From: DATLFP01 sp035540955
Lineage (GTDB): Bacteria; Actinomycetota; Acidimicrobiia; Acidimicrobiales; CADCSY01
Length of the DNA stretch: 61,703 bases
Assembly (NCBI GenBank): GCA_035540955.1
Contig: DATLFP010000020.1
Location: forward strand, 1-61,703
Direction of reading: 5' to 3'
In this document: piece by piece, positions 26,037 through 33,612 of the stretch
Numbering within the stretch: position 1 is the stretch's first letter
How the letters are laid out: each line of letters begins with the position of its first letter
Made by a program: the position numbers and the translations under genes
Notes under the pieces: model-generated
What the model was told of the DNA's origin: nothing
The model's input: the letters and a program-made list of their open reading frames with translations, nothing else
Database searches by the model: none

Positions 26037-26291
26037 ATGATGCGGTTCGAGTGGGACGCGCTCCGCGTCGGGGACGAGGTCGTGCTCCACGGCCCGGTCG
26101 CGATCGCCGGGGGGATGGTCGCTGGCGTCGTCGAGTCGGTGACGGCCCGCATCGGCGGCAACCAGGTCGGCATACGCCTCGCCGGCGGCGACGATGCCGG
26201 CACACTCGTCTGGTCGTCGTGGCACTCCGTCCACGCCCTCGCCATCGAGCCGACCGCGTGCTGGCAGTGCGCTCGGCCCCGAGCGACATGA
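26037..26291 (+). CDS. Small hypothetical protein with C-terminal CxxC
   Basis: An 84-residue protein. It starts MMRFEWDALRVGDEVVLHG, a strand-rich KOW/Tudor-like beginning (guess), contains RIGGNQVGIRLAGG, and ends with CWQCARPRAT. The CxxC could bind a metal or a partner. Its TGA overlaps the ATG of the next gene (ATGA), so the two small proteins are co-translated. The 160 bases upstream hold no gene and no clear promoter. Function unknown. Confidence 0.6.
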   Translation: MMRFEWDALRVGDEVVLHGPVAIAGGMVAGVVESVTARIGGNQVGIRLAGGDDAGTLVWSSWHSVHALAIEPTACWQCARPRAT

Positions 26292-26470
26292 GCGATCCGA
26301 GCCCGGGCGCCGCCCGCCGGGAGGGACGGGGCTACATCAGCTCCTTCGGCGCCGGCCGCAGCTGCCGGGAGCCGTCGTGCCCGACCATCCTCTCGCGCTA
26401 CAACGAGAAGGAGACGTGCTGGCTGCACGACCAGCGGGCGCGCGGGATCGGCGACAACGGAGCCGGCTGA
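26288..26470 (+). CDS. Small Cys/His protein, actinobacterial CREPxC...LSRYN type
   Basis: A 60-residue protein with RSCREPSCPTILSRYNEKET followed by CWLHDQ. The pattern C-x4-C-x(n)-LSRYN-x(n)-C-x2-H recurs in many small actinobacterial proteins and looks like a zinc-binding C3H site. No function is established that I know of. It is translationally coupled to the preceding CxxC protein. Its stop lies in a perfect palindrome shared with the convergent desaturase stop. Confidence 0.65.
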   Translation: MSDPSPGAARREGRGYISSFGAGRSCREPSCPTILSRYNEKETCWLHDQRARGIGDNGAG

Positions 26471-26478
26471 TCAGCCGG
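26463..26478. terminator. 16-bp palindrome over two convergent stop codons
   Basis: CCGGCTGATCAGCCGG is perfectly self-complementary; the plus-strand TGA (26468-26470) and the minus-strand TGA (26473-26471) both lie in it. It can form a 6-bp stem with loop GATC in either transcript, so it may work as a bidirectional terminator. Confidence 0.5.
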
Positions 26479-27556
26479 GGATGCCGCGCGCGGCACGCTG
26501 CCGGGCGCGGGTCAGCTCCTCGGCCGCCTCGAGCGAGGCGTGCACCGTCGCCTCCAGTGCGTCGCGCTTGGTTCGGATGGCCGCCTCGAGCGATGCGTGG
26601 TGGGCGGCGAGGGAGGTACCGGCCGCGGAAACCGGCACCGCCAGCGTGGCGCGTGATCGGTTGACCGCGAGTCCGGCGCGCCGCCACGCGGCGCGGAACA
26701 TGCCGAGGTCGAAGGCCCCGTCGCGGACCCGATTGCTCTCCAGGGTGGCGGCCGACGGCTGGCGCACATCGCTCACGATGCGCAGCGCGCGCAGCGCCCG
26801 CAGTGCGTACCAGGAGACGTCGATCTCCCACCAGTAGAAGCCCTGGCGGGCCGACGCTGGGAAGTGGTGGTGGTTGTTGTGCCAACCCTCACCGAAGGTG
26901 AGCAGCGCGAGCAGCACGTTGTTGCGGCTGGTGTCGGACGTGGCGTAGCGCCGCGTTCCGAACGTGTGGTTGAGGGAGTTCACCGTGAACGTGGCATGCC
27001 AGAGCAGGACCGTCGAGCCGAAGAAGCCCACGACCAGACCGCTCCACCCGGCGATGGCGAACGAGAGGACACCGAGGGCCCAGGGCCCGATGGCGTTGAA
27101 GCGATCGAGGAAGCGGAGCTCGGGGAAGGCGGCGAGATCGCGCACGGCGTCGAGGTCGGTCTCGCTGTACTTGTCGCAGAGGATCCACCCCACGTGGCTC
27201 CACCAGAAGCCCTTCTGGGGCGAGTGGATGTCGAGCTCGGAGTCGGAGTAGCGGTGGTGCGCGCGGTGGTGGCTGGCCCACCAGAGAGGGCCCTTCTGCA
27301 CGGCCGTCGTCCCGACGGCGGCGATGAGCAGCTGCACCGGTCGGCTCACGCGGTAGCTCCGGTGCGAGAAGTAGCGGTGATAGCCGGCGGTGATCGCGAA
27401 CATCCGCACCAGGTAGAGCACGGCACCGAGCACGAGGGCGCGGGTGGTGACGCCGGTGAAGACCGCGAGCAGTGGGATGGCGTGGACGAGCAGGAACGGG
27501 ATCGACGAGACCCAGTTGATGCGCTCGTCAGCCGTCCGAGTGAGGGAGGTCGGCAT
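26471..27556 (-). CDS. Acyl-CoA/fatty-acid desaturase (delta-9 type)
   Basis: A 361-residue integral-membrane desaturase. The three His boxes are HRYFSH (60-65), HHRAHH (96-101) and HNNHHH (about 229-234), which bind the di-iron centre. Four membrane helices flank them. It introduces a double bond into a saturated acyl chain, using O2 and an external electron donor. The C-terminal about 100 residues are Ala/Arg-rich and helical (ASLEAAIRTKRDALEATVHA), an extension beyond the catalytic core that may be a coiled coil. Probably adjusts membrane fluidity. Confidence 0.92.
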   Translation of the reverse strand: MPTSLTRTADERINWVSSIPFLLVHAIPLLAVFTGVTTRALVLGAVLYLVRMFAITAGYHRYFSHRSYRVSRPVQLLIAAVGTTAVQKGPLWWASHHRAHHRYSDSELDIHSPQKGFWWSHVGWILCDKYSETDLDAVRDLAAFPELRFLDRFNAIGPWALGVLSFAIAGWSGLVVGFFGSTVLLWHATFTVNSLNHTFGTRRYATSDTSRNNVLLALLTFGEGWHNNHHHFPASARQGFYWWEIDVSWYALRALRALRIVSDVRQPSAATLESNRVRDGAFDLGMFRAAWRRAGLAVNRSRATLAVPVSAAGTSLAAHHASLEAAIRTKRDALEATVHASLEAAEELTRARQRAARGIPG

Positions 27557-27631
27557 GGGGCCCTTTCGCAGCGCTCGGTCGGCGGGCGCTGCGAAACACC
27601 GTACCGGGCCGGCCGCCGACCGCCGCGGCCG

Positions 27632-29101
27632 TCACGGATCCGTCTCCTGGCCCACGATGAGACGGCGGGCGTGCGGGAGGGAGGCGGCGTCGGCCAGCAG
27701 CAGCACGTTGTCGCCCGCCTCGAGGATGGTCGAGCCCTGGGGCACGACGAACCGCTCGGCGCGGCTGACGAGCACCACGAGCGCACCGGGCGGGAGGCGC
27801 AGGTCGACCAGCTGGACCCCCGCCGCCGGCGAGCCGTCGACCACGACCAGCTCGTGGAGGTCGGTCGTCCCGCTCCCGGACTCCACCACGTCGAGCAGGT
27901 GGGGCCGGCGGGGCGCCAGTGGCGCATCCACCCGCAGCCAGCGGGCGACGAGCGGGATGGTCGTGCCCTGCAGCAGCACCGAGGTGAGCACGATGAAGAA
28001 CACGACGTTGAAGATGAGGTCGGCCTGCGGCACCTCCTCCACCAGCGGGAACGTGGCGAGCACGATGGGCACGGCGCCCCGCAGCCCGACCCAGGAGACC
28101 ATGGCCGTCTCCCGCGTCCCGTAGCGGGTGAGGAGCAGCACCGCGCCCGTGCCCAGGGGACGAGCGACGAAGATCAGCACGAGGGAGACGAGAAGGGCGC
28201 GGCCCGCGACCGGCAGCACGTGGGACGGGAACACGAGCAGGCCGAGCACGAGGAACATGGCGATCTGCATGAGCCAGGCCAGCCCGTCGGCGAAGCGCAC
28301 GAGGCTCTTCTTGTGGAGGAACCGGCTGTTCCCCATGACCAGGCCGGCCACGTACACCGCGAGGAACCCGCTCCCTCCGAGCACGGCGGCCGATCCGTAG
28401 ATCAGCAGCACGAGGGCGATCATCACGACCGGGTAGAGACCCTCGTACTCGAGACGCACGCGGTTGATGGCCACGACCGCGCCCTTGGCCAACACCCAGC
28501 CGAACACCGCGCCCACCACCATCTGGAGCGCGAAGATCGGCACCAGCTCGATCACCGCAGTGTCGGGCTTGGTCAGCAGCTCGAGGAACCCGATGGTGAG
28601 GAAGACCGCCATGGGGTCGTTGCTGCCCGACTCGAGCTCGAGCAGCGGCCGCAGCGAGCCCCTGAGGCCGACGCTGCGGGAGCGAAGGACCGAGAACACG
28701 GCGGCCGCGTCGGTGGAGGAGATGATGGCGCCGAGCAGCAGACCGGCGGTGAGGGACACGCCGAGCACCCACGAGGCGAACGAACCGGCAACGACAGCGG
28801 TGACGAACACGCCGACGGTGGCCAGGAGGATGCCCTTGCCCACGACCGGGCGGACCTCGCGCCACTGGGTGTCGAGGCCACCGGAGAAGAGGATGAAGGC
28901 GAGCGCGACGATGCCGATGCTCTGTGCGAGCTGGTAGTCGGCGAAGTCGATGCCGCCCACGCCCTCGCTGCCGGCGAGCATGCCGAGGACGAGGAACAGC
29001 AGGAGCGCCGGCACGCCGAGGCGCGACGACACCTTGCTGGCGCCCACGCCGAGCAGAGCCAGAACCGCCGTCGCGGCCATGAACGCGTGCGGCCCGCTCA
29101 T
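27632..29101 (-). CDS. Potassium/proton antiporter (NhaP2/CvrA-like) with regulatory C-domain
   Basis: A 489-residue protein with about 12 helices (1-385) and a cytoplasmic TrkA-C-like domain (about 405-485). Seen: FILFSGGLDT, ISSTDAAAVF, and LESGSNDPMAVFL, where Asp is the ion-binding residue. Known relatives export K+ in exchange for protons. Its ATG overlaps the TGA of a tiny upstream ORF (29098-29142), which itself starts 6 bases after a -10 box. The gene is divergent from the glutamate-dehydrogenase-type gene. Confidence 0.9.
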   Translation of the reverse strand: MSGPHAFMAATAVLALLGVGASKVSSRLGVPALLLFLVLGMLAGSEGVGGIDFADYQLAQSIGIVALAFILFSGGLDTQWREVRPVVGKGILLATVGVFVTAVVAGSFASWVLGVSLTAGLLLGAIISSTDAAAVFSVLRSRSVGLRGSLRPLLELESGSNDPMAVFLTIGFLELLTKPDTAVIELVPIFALQMVVGAVFGWVLAKGAVVAINRVRLEYEGLYPVVMIALVLLIYGSAAVLGGSGFLAVYVAGLVMGNSRFLHKKSLVRFADGLAWLMQIAMFLVLGLLVFPSHVLPVAGRALLVSLVLIFVARPLGTGAVLLLTRYGTRETAMVSWVGLRGAVPIVLATFPLVEEVPQADLIFNVVFFIVLTSVLLQGTTIPLVARWLRVDAPLAPRRPHLLDVVESGSGTTDLHELVVVDGSPAAGVQLVDLRLPPGALVVLVSRAERFVVPQGSTILEAGDNVLLLADAASLPHARRLIVGQETDP

Positions 29102-29142
29102 CGGCGCCCCGGCCGAATCCGCTCACGGCCCGCGTTCGCCAC
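29098..29142 (-). CDS. Putative 14-codon leaderless leader peptide before antiporter
   Basis: GTG at 29142 lies 6 bases after TACCCT and opens a 14-codon frame reading VANAGRERIRPGRR, with TGA overlapping the antiporter ATG (ATGA). Four or more arginines make it very basic. If the promoter call is right, ribosomes must first translate this ORF and then re-initiate on the antiporter. No homologue evidence; the call rests on position only. Confidence 0.4.
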   Translation of the reverse strand: MANAGRERIRPGRR

Positions 29143-29148
29143 GACCGG

Positions 29149-29154
29149 AGGGTA
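29149..29154 (-). promoter_or_regulatory. -10 box of antiporter leader ORF
   Basis: TACCCT on the minus strand, 6 bases before GTG 29142. It is the best -10 candidate for the K+/H+ antiporter unit. Confidence 0.45.
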
Positions 29155-29197
29155 CGGCGCCCGCTCGGACGCAGCGCACCGAGGTCCAGGCCGCACC

Positions 29198-29203
29198 TAG
29201 GGT
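29198..29203 (+). promoter_or_regulatory. -10 box of dehydrogenase leader ORF
   Basis: TAGGGT, 7 bases before GTG 29211. It is the best -10 candidate for the glutamate-dehydrogenase-type gene. Confidence 0.45.
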
Positions 29204-29210
29204 GGACGCG

Positions 29211-29249
29211 GTGCAAGGACGCGTCCGCCGGCACCGGCCCGATGGCTGA
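29211..29249 (+). CDS. Putative 12-codon leaderless leader peptide before dehydrogenase
   Basis: GTG 29211 lies 7 bases after TAGGGT and opens a 12-codon frame, VQGRVRRHRPDG, whose TGA (29247-29249) overlaps the first codons of the dehydrogenase (ATG 29242). It mirrors the Arg-rich leader ORF of the divergent antiporter. Position and spacing are the only evidence. Confidence 0.4.
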   Translation: MQGRVRRHRPDG

Positions 29250-30492
29250 CGGCAGCGCGAGCTGGGAAGCGCTCCTCCGTCGCCTCGACGAAGCCGCCGA
29301 GCTCGTCGACCTCGACGACGACATCCACCGGATCCTGCGCCATCCCGTGCGGTTGCTCGAGGTGTCGGTGCCCGTCCGCATGGACGACGGATCCGTCGAG
29401 GTGTTCACCGGCTGGCGCGTGCACCACAACGTCACCAGGGGGCCGGCCAAGGGCGGGATCCGGTTCCATCCCGACGTCGACCGCCTCGAGGTGAGCGCGC
29501 TGGCGGCGGACATGACCTTCAAGACCTCGGTCCTCGACCTGCCCTTCGGCGGGGGCAAGGGCGGGATCCGCTGCGACCCCGCCCTCCTGTCCCGCGGTGA
29601 GCTCGAGCGAGTCACCCGCCGGTACACCTGGGAGATCCTCCCGCTCCTCGGGCCCGACACCGACGTGCCGGCGCCCGACGTCAACACCGACGACCAGGTG
29701 ATGGCATGGATCATGGACACCGCGTCGATGGCCAGCGGTCGGACGCTGCACACCGTGGTGACGGGAAAGCCGATGGCGCTGCAGGGCAGCCATGGGCAGA
29801 GCGGCGCGACCGCCACCGGCATGCTGGCGTGCGCCCGCATGGCCTTCGCCGCGCTCGGGCTCCCCCTCGCCGGGAGCCGGGCCGTCGTCCAGGGGTTCGG
29901 CAAGGTCGGAGGGACGTTGGCGTTCTTGCTGCACTCGATGGGGGTCCGGGTCGTGGGGGTCGGCGATGTCGGCGGGGCGGTGGCCAATGCCGCCGGCCTC
30001 GACATCCCCGCCCTCTCCGATCACGTCACGGCGACCGGCTCGGTCGTCGGCTTCCCCCTCGGCGAGCCCATCGACCAGCGCGAGCTGTTCGCGCTGCCGT
30101 GCGAGCTGGCCGTGCCCGCCGCTCTCGCCAACGCCATCGACGCGGTCACTGCCGAGCACCTCGGCGCCCGACTCGTGGTCGAGGGTGCGAACGGACCGAC
30201 GACACCCGATGCCGACGAGATCCTCGCCGAGCGCGGCATCGTCGTCGTCCCCGACATCCTCGCCAACGCCGGCGGCGTCACCGCTTCGTACTTCGAGTGG
30301 GCCCAGAACCGGAGCGGCTACGCCTGGGACGAGAACCTCGTCGCCGAGCGCCTGCGCAGCCGCATGGAGCAGGCGTTCAACGACGTGTGGGCGCGCGCCG
30401 ACGTCCTCGGCACGACGCTGCGCCGCGCGGCCATGGCCGTCGCCGTCGAACGGGTCGCCACCGCCATCCGGGCTCGCGGCCTCTTCCCGTAG
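29242..30492 (+). CDS. Glu/Leu/Phe/Val dehydrogenase family protein
   Basis: A 416-residue amino-acid dehydrogenase, the size of the hexameric glutamate dehydrogenases. Seen: RGPAKGGIRFHP, the catalytic Lys region PFGGGKGGI, DVPAPDVNTD with the catalytic Asp, and the Rossmann loop VVQGFGKVGG. It reversibly deaminates an L-amino acid to a 2-oxo acid with NAD(P); Glu is the most likely substrate by length. ATG 29242 is chosen from homology; an in-frame start nearer the promoter does not exist. Divergent from the K+/H+ antiporter, possibly sharing control since glutamate and K+ balance each other (inference). Confidence 0.92.
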   Translation: MADGSASWEALLRRLDEAAELVDLDDDIHRILRHPVRLLEVSVPVRMDDGSVEVFTGWRVHHNVTRGPAKGGIRFHPDVDRLEVSALAADMTFKTSVLDLPFGGGKGGIRCDPALLSRGELERVTRRYTWEILPLLGPDTDVPAPDVNTDDQVMAWIMDTASMASGRTLHTVVTGKPMALQGSHGQSGATATGMLACARMAFAALGLPLAGSRAVVQGFGKVGGTLAFLLHSMGVRVVGVGDVGGAVANAAGLDIPALSDHVTATGSVVGFPLGEPIDQRELFALPCELAVPAALANAIDAVTAEHLGARLVVEGANGPTTPDADEILAERGIVVVPDILANAGGVTASYFEWAQNRSGYAWDENLVAERLRSRMEQAFNDVWARADVLGTTLRRAAMAVAVERVATAIRARGLFP

Positions 30493-30556
30493 CGCCCATC
30501 CGAGCTCCGTCGCGGCCGTCGTGTTCGGCGGAGTTGGACGCCGTCGCCGGAGCGGC

Positions 30557-30562
30557 TACCGT
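30557..30562 (+). promoter_or_regulatory. -10 box of znuA
   Basis: TACCGT, 9 bases before ATG 30572, just upstream of the Zur-like box. Confidence 0.5.
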
Positions 30563-30570
30563 CCTCTCAT

Positions 30571-30589
30571 AATGAGGATCGTTCTTATT
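30571..30589 (+). promoter_or_regulatory. Zur-like operator over the znuA start codon
   Basis: AATGAGGATCGTTCTTATT is an AT-rich imperfect palindrome (12 of 19 positions symmetric). It matches the actinobacterial Zur pattern AATGAAAATCATTTTCATT at 14 of 19 positions as I recall that pattern. It covers the znuA start codon and predicted transcription start, so a bound Zur would block RNA polymerase. A zur gene ends the operon. Confidence 0.6.
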
Positions 30590-31513
30590 CTAAGTCTGGT
30601 CGCCGGGGCCGCCCTCGCCGGATGCGGCGAGGACGAGACGGGTCCCCGCTCCCCGACGGCCGGCGCGCCGCTGTCGGTGGCGGCGTCGTTCCACCCCCTG
30701 GCCGAGGTCGCCGAGCGAGTGGGCGGGACGCGCGTGGCGGTGGCCAACCTCACGCCCGCCGGCGCCGAGCCCCACGACCTCGAGCTGTCGACGCGCCAGG
30801 TGGAGCAGGTCGAGGACGCGGATCTCGCCATCGTGCTGGGGCGGGGCTTCCAGCCGTCCGTCGAGCGGGTCGCCGCCCGGCGGCGGGGGCCGACCATCGT
30901 TGCCCTCGACGCCATCGGGGTGGAGGAGGGCGAGATCGAAGGTCACGACGAAGACGAGGACGAGGACGACCATGACGACGGGGGCGGGCTGGATCCGCAC
31001 GTCTGGCTCGACCCCACGCGCATGGCGGCCATCACCGAGCACGTCGCCGACGCGCTCGCCGACATCGACCCTGACGGGGCCGCGACGTACCGCGCGAACG
31101 GAGCCGACTTCCTTCGCGACCTCGACGCCCTCGACCGCCGCTACGAGACGGGGCTCGCGGAGTGCGATCGCGACGTCATCGTCGTGGCCCACGCCGCGTT
31201 CGGCTGGCTCGCGCAGCGCTACGGGTTGCGGCAGGAGGCGGTCGCGGGCCTGTCACCGGACCAGGAGCCGGATCCCCGGCGGCTCGACGCGCTCGTCGAC
31301 CTCGTGCGCGACGAGGGCGTGACGACCATCTTCTCCGAGGTGCTGGTGTCGCCCCGCGTGGCCGAGACCCTGGCGCGGGAGGCGGGCGTGGCGACGGCCG
31401 TGCTCGACCCCATCGAGGGGATCGCGCCCGAACGCCTGGACGAAGGTGAGACCTACCTGTCGGTGATGGACCGCAACCTCGACGAGCTGCGCGCCGCGCT
31501 CGGCTGCCGATGA
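30572..31513 (+). CDS. znuA: Zinc ABC transporter substrate-binding lipoprotein
   Basis: A 313-residue cluster-9 metal-binding protein. Residues 1-20 are a lipoprotein signal ending LAGC. Zinc ligands are expected at the His in ASFHPLAE and EPHDLELS, at HVWLDP, and in the AHAAFGW segment; a mobile acidic/His loop (HDEDEDEDDHDDGGG, about 128-142) is the hallmark of ZnuA. It captures Zn(II) outside the membrane for ZnuBC. The ATG is 9 bases after TACCGT and lies inside the Zur-like box, implying repression when zinc is plentiful. First gene of znuA-znuC-znuB-zur. Confidence 0.93.
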   Translation: MRIVLILSLVAGAALAGCGEDETGPRSPTAGAPLSVAASFHPLAEVAERVGGTRVAVANLTPAGAEPHDLELSTRQVEQVEDADLAIVLGRGFQPSVERVAARRRGPTIVALDAIGVEEGEIEGHDEDEDEDDHDDGGGLDPHVWLDPTRMAAITEHVADALADIDPDGAATYRANGADFLRDLDALDRRYETGLAECDRDVIVVAHAAFGWLAQRYGLRQEAVAGLSPDQEPDPRRLDALVDLVRDEGVTTIFSEVLVSPRVAETLAREAGVATAVLDPIEGIAPERLDEGETYLSVMDRNLDELRAALGCR

Positions 31514-31521
31514 GCCGGTCG

Positions 31522-31527
31522 TAGGGT
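31522..31527 (+). promoter_or_regulatory. Possible internal -10 before znuC
   Basis: TAGGGT in the 27-base znuA-znuC gap, 13 bases before ATG 31541. It could start a short-leader transcript of znuCB-zur; spacing is longer than for the other boxes. Confidence 0.3.
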
Positions 31528-31540
31528 CGTTCCGGACGCC

Positions 31541-32287
31541 ATGACCACGCCGCTGCTCGCCGCCGACCGGATCTCCTACGCCTACGGGATGACGCCGGTG
31601 CTCACCGACGTCACCCTCTCGGTGCACGCCGGTGAGTTCGCGGCCCTCGTCGGCCCCAACGGCTCGGGCAAGACCACGCTGCTGCGGTGCCTGGTCGGGC
31701 TCACCGCACCGCAGTCCGGCTCGGCCCGCCTCTTCGATGCCGACCCCACGCAGCGCCGCCACGGCGGTCGCCTCGGCTACGTGCCGCAGCGTCCGGCGCT
31801 GGCGGCCGGGCTGTCGGCGACGGTCGAGGACGTCGTGAGCGCCGGCCGTCTCGCCCGGCGCTCGTGGCTGGGCGGCCGGCGCCGATCCGACCGGGAGCCG
31901 ATCGACGCCGCTCTCGAAGCCGTCGACCTGCTGCCGCTGCGTCGGGAGCGAGTCAGCCGGCTGTCGGGCGGCCAGCAGCAGCGCGCCTTCATCGCCCGCG
32001 CCCTCGCCGGCGAACCCGAGCTCCTGGTGCTCGACGAGCCGGTGGCGGGACTCGACGCCGACTCCCAGGCGTGCTTCCGTCGGTCGCTCGCCGGCCTCGT
32101 CGAGCGCGGTGGCTCCGTGCTGCTCGTCAGCCACGAGCTGGGCGCCGTCGCCGACGCCCTCGATCGCGTGATCGTGCTCAAGGGCACGGTCCGCTTCGAC
32201 GGCACGCCGGAGGAGCTCACGGCGCGCGGCGTGTCGCTGGGCGTGCACGAGCAGGACCTGCCGCTGTGGCTCGAGGGCGTGCGATGA
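31541..32287 (+). CDS. znuC: Zinc ABC transporter ATP-binding protein
   Basis: A 248-residue ABC ATPase: Walker A GPNGSGKTT, Q-loop YVPQRPAL, signature LSGGQQQR, Walker B LLVLDEP, switch His in VSHEL. It powers zinc uptake through the permease encoded next. The stop overlaps the permease start (ATGA). The Arg-rich insertion RLARRSWLGGRRRSDREP is typical of cluster-9 metal ATPases. Confidence 0.93.
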   Translation: MTTPLLAADRISYAYGMTPVLTDVTLSVHAGEFAALVGPNGSGKTTLLRCLVGLTAPQSGSARLFDADPTQRRHGGRLGYVPQRPALAAGLSATVEDVVSAGRLARRSWLGGRRRSDREPIDAALEAVDLLPLRRERVSRLSGGQQQRAFIARALAGEPELLVLDEPVAGLDADSQACFRRSLAGLVERGGSVLLVSHELGAVADALDRVIVLKGTVRFDGTPEELTARGVSLGVHEQDLPLWLEGVR

Positions 32288-33153
32288 ACCTGCCGCTCCC
32301 CTGGCCCTTCGAGCGCGAGTTCATGCAGCTGGCGCTCGTCGCCGCGGTGGTGGTGGGCGCCACCGCCCCGCTGATGGGAGTGTTCCTGGTCCAGCGGCGC
32401 ATGTCGCTGATGGGCGACGGGATCGGCCACGTGGCCTTCGCCGGCGTGGCCGGCGGGGTGCTGCTCGACATCTGGCCGATCTGGTCGGCGCTGGTCGTCA
32501 GCGTCGCCGGCGCCCTGACCATCGAGCTGCTCCGGAGCCGGGGCACGGCCGGCGGCGATCTCGCGCTCGCCGTGTTCTTCTACGGCGGCATCGCCGGCGG
32601 CGTCGTGATGGTCGGTCTCGCCGACTCCCTCGACGGGAGCATCCTCAGCTACCTGTTCGGCTCGATCCTGACGGTGACCGCGGGCGACGTGTGGGTCGTC
32701 GTCGTCTTGGGTGCCGTCGTCGCCGCCGCCATCCTCGTCGCCGCGCGCGCCCTGTTCGCCATGGCGGTCGACGAAGAGTGGTCCCGCGTCGCCGGCCTGC
32801 CGGTCGGGTTGCTGAACGGCGCGCTGGCCGTGCTGGTGGCGCTCACCATCGTCGCCGCCATGCGCGTGGTCGGCATCCTGCTCGTCGCCGCGCTGATGGT
32901 GCTGCCCGTCGCCAGCGGTCAGCTGCTGGCCCGGTCCCAGGTCGCCATCCTCGGATGGTCCGTGGTCATCGGGATGAGCGCGGCCGTGACCGGCCTCGCC
33001 GCCGCGCGGGTGTGGGGGCTCGCCCCCGGCGGCACCATCGTGCTGGTGACGGTCGTCGTCTTCGCGGTGGTCGCCGTCGGCGCCGCGATCGTGGGCGCCC
33101 GGCGGCGCCACCTCGCCACCGGGCTCTTTCCCATCGATTCTCACTCGCACTGA
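32284..33153 (+). CDS. znuB: Zinc ABC transporter permease
   Basis: A 289-residue ABC-3 family permease with eight or nine hydrophobic helices (e.g. FMQLALVAAVVVGATAPLMG, ILLVAALMVLPVASGQLLA). RRMSLMGDGIGHVAFAGVA is the conserved block of metal permeases. The C-terminus ends IDSHSH, two His residues that might bind zinc in the cytoplasm. ATG overlaps the znuC stop by 4 bases. The frame is open far upstream, but the start is set by that overlap and by homology. Confidence 0.92.
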   Translation: MNLPLPWPFEREFMQLALVAAVVVGATAPLMGVFLVQRRMSLMGDGIGHVAFAGVAGGVLLDIWPIWSALVVSVAGALTIELLRSRGTAGGDLALAVFFYGGIAGGVVMVGLADSLDGSILSYLFGSILTVTAGDVWVVVVLGAVVAAAILVAARALFAMAVDEEWSRVAGLPVGLLNGALAVLVALTIVAAMRVVGILLVAALMVLPVASGQLLARSQVAILGWSVVIGMSAAVTGLAAARVWGLAPGGTIVLVTVVVFAVVAVGAAIVGARRRHLATGLFPIDSHSH

Positions 33154-33159
33154 TACGGT
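33154..33159 (+). promoter_or_regulatory. Leaderless -10 box of zur
   Basis: TACGGT immediately after the znuB stop codon, 9 bases before ATG 33169. It would let zur be made apart from the Zur-controlled znuA promoter. Confidence 0.45.
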
Positions 33160-33168
33160 CGATCAGCG

Positions 33169-33603
33169 ATGGCGAGCGATCTCCACGAAGTCGCAGCGCA
33201 GCGACTCCGGGCCGTGGGCCAGCGCTACACGAGCGGGCGCCGCAAGGTGGTGGACGTGCTGGCGCAGTCGGGCCAACCGCTCACCATCCCCGAACTGCTG
33301 GCCGCCGGTGATCGGGTTCCGCAATCGAGCGCCTACCGCAACCTGGCGGTGCTCGAGCAGGCCGGTGTCGTGCACCGGCTCGTCACGAGCGGCGACTTCG
33401 CCCGCTTCGAGCTGGCCGAGGACCTGACCGAGCACCACCATCACCTGATCTGCGCGGCCTGCGGCGGTGTCGAGGACTTCATCGCCCCGCCGAGCCTCGA
33501 GCGCAGCCTGCACCGGGCGGTCACCGCGGTCGAGGACTCGACCGGCTTCAGCGCCTCGCTGCACCGCCTCGACCTCATCGGCACCTGCCGCGCCTGCGCC
33601 TGA
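33169..33603 (+). CDS. zur: Fur-family zinc uptake regulator
   Basis: A 144-residue Fur-superfamily repressor. A winged helix (RYTSGRRKVVDVLAQSGQ to SSAYRNLAVLEQAGVVHR) is followed by the metal/dimer domain with EHHHHLICAACGG and a C-terminal CRAC, giving the two CxxC pairs of the structural zinc site. Its place at the end of znuACB makes Zur, rather than Fur or PerR, the natural call. It is expected to bind the site at the znuA start when zinc is replete. Confidence 0.9.
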   Translation: MASDLHEVAAQRLRAVGQRYTSGRRKVVDVLAQSGQPLTIPELLAAGDRVPQSSAYRNLAVLEQAGVVHRLVTSGDFARFELAEDLTEHHHHLICAACGGVEDFIAPPSLERSLHRAVTAVEDSTGFSASLHRLDLIGTCRACA

Positions 33604-33612
33604 CCCGCGGGA

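Noticed and set aside
27528..30005. Long minus-strand open frame running from the desaturase end across the antiporter and into the dehydrogenase region
   Set aside because: Different frame from the antiporter, which has clear CPA motifs; the product is Arg/Pro/Ala-rich without domains. High-GC shadow.
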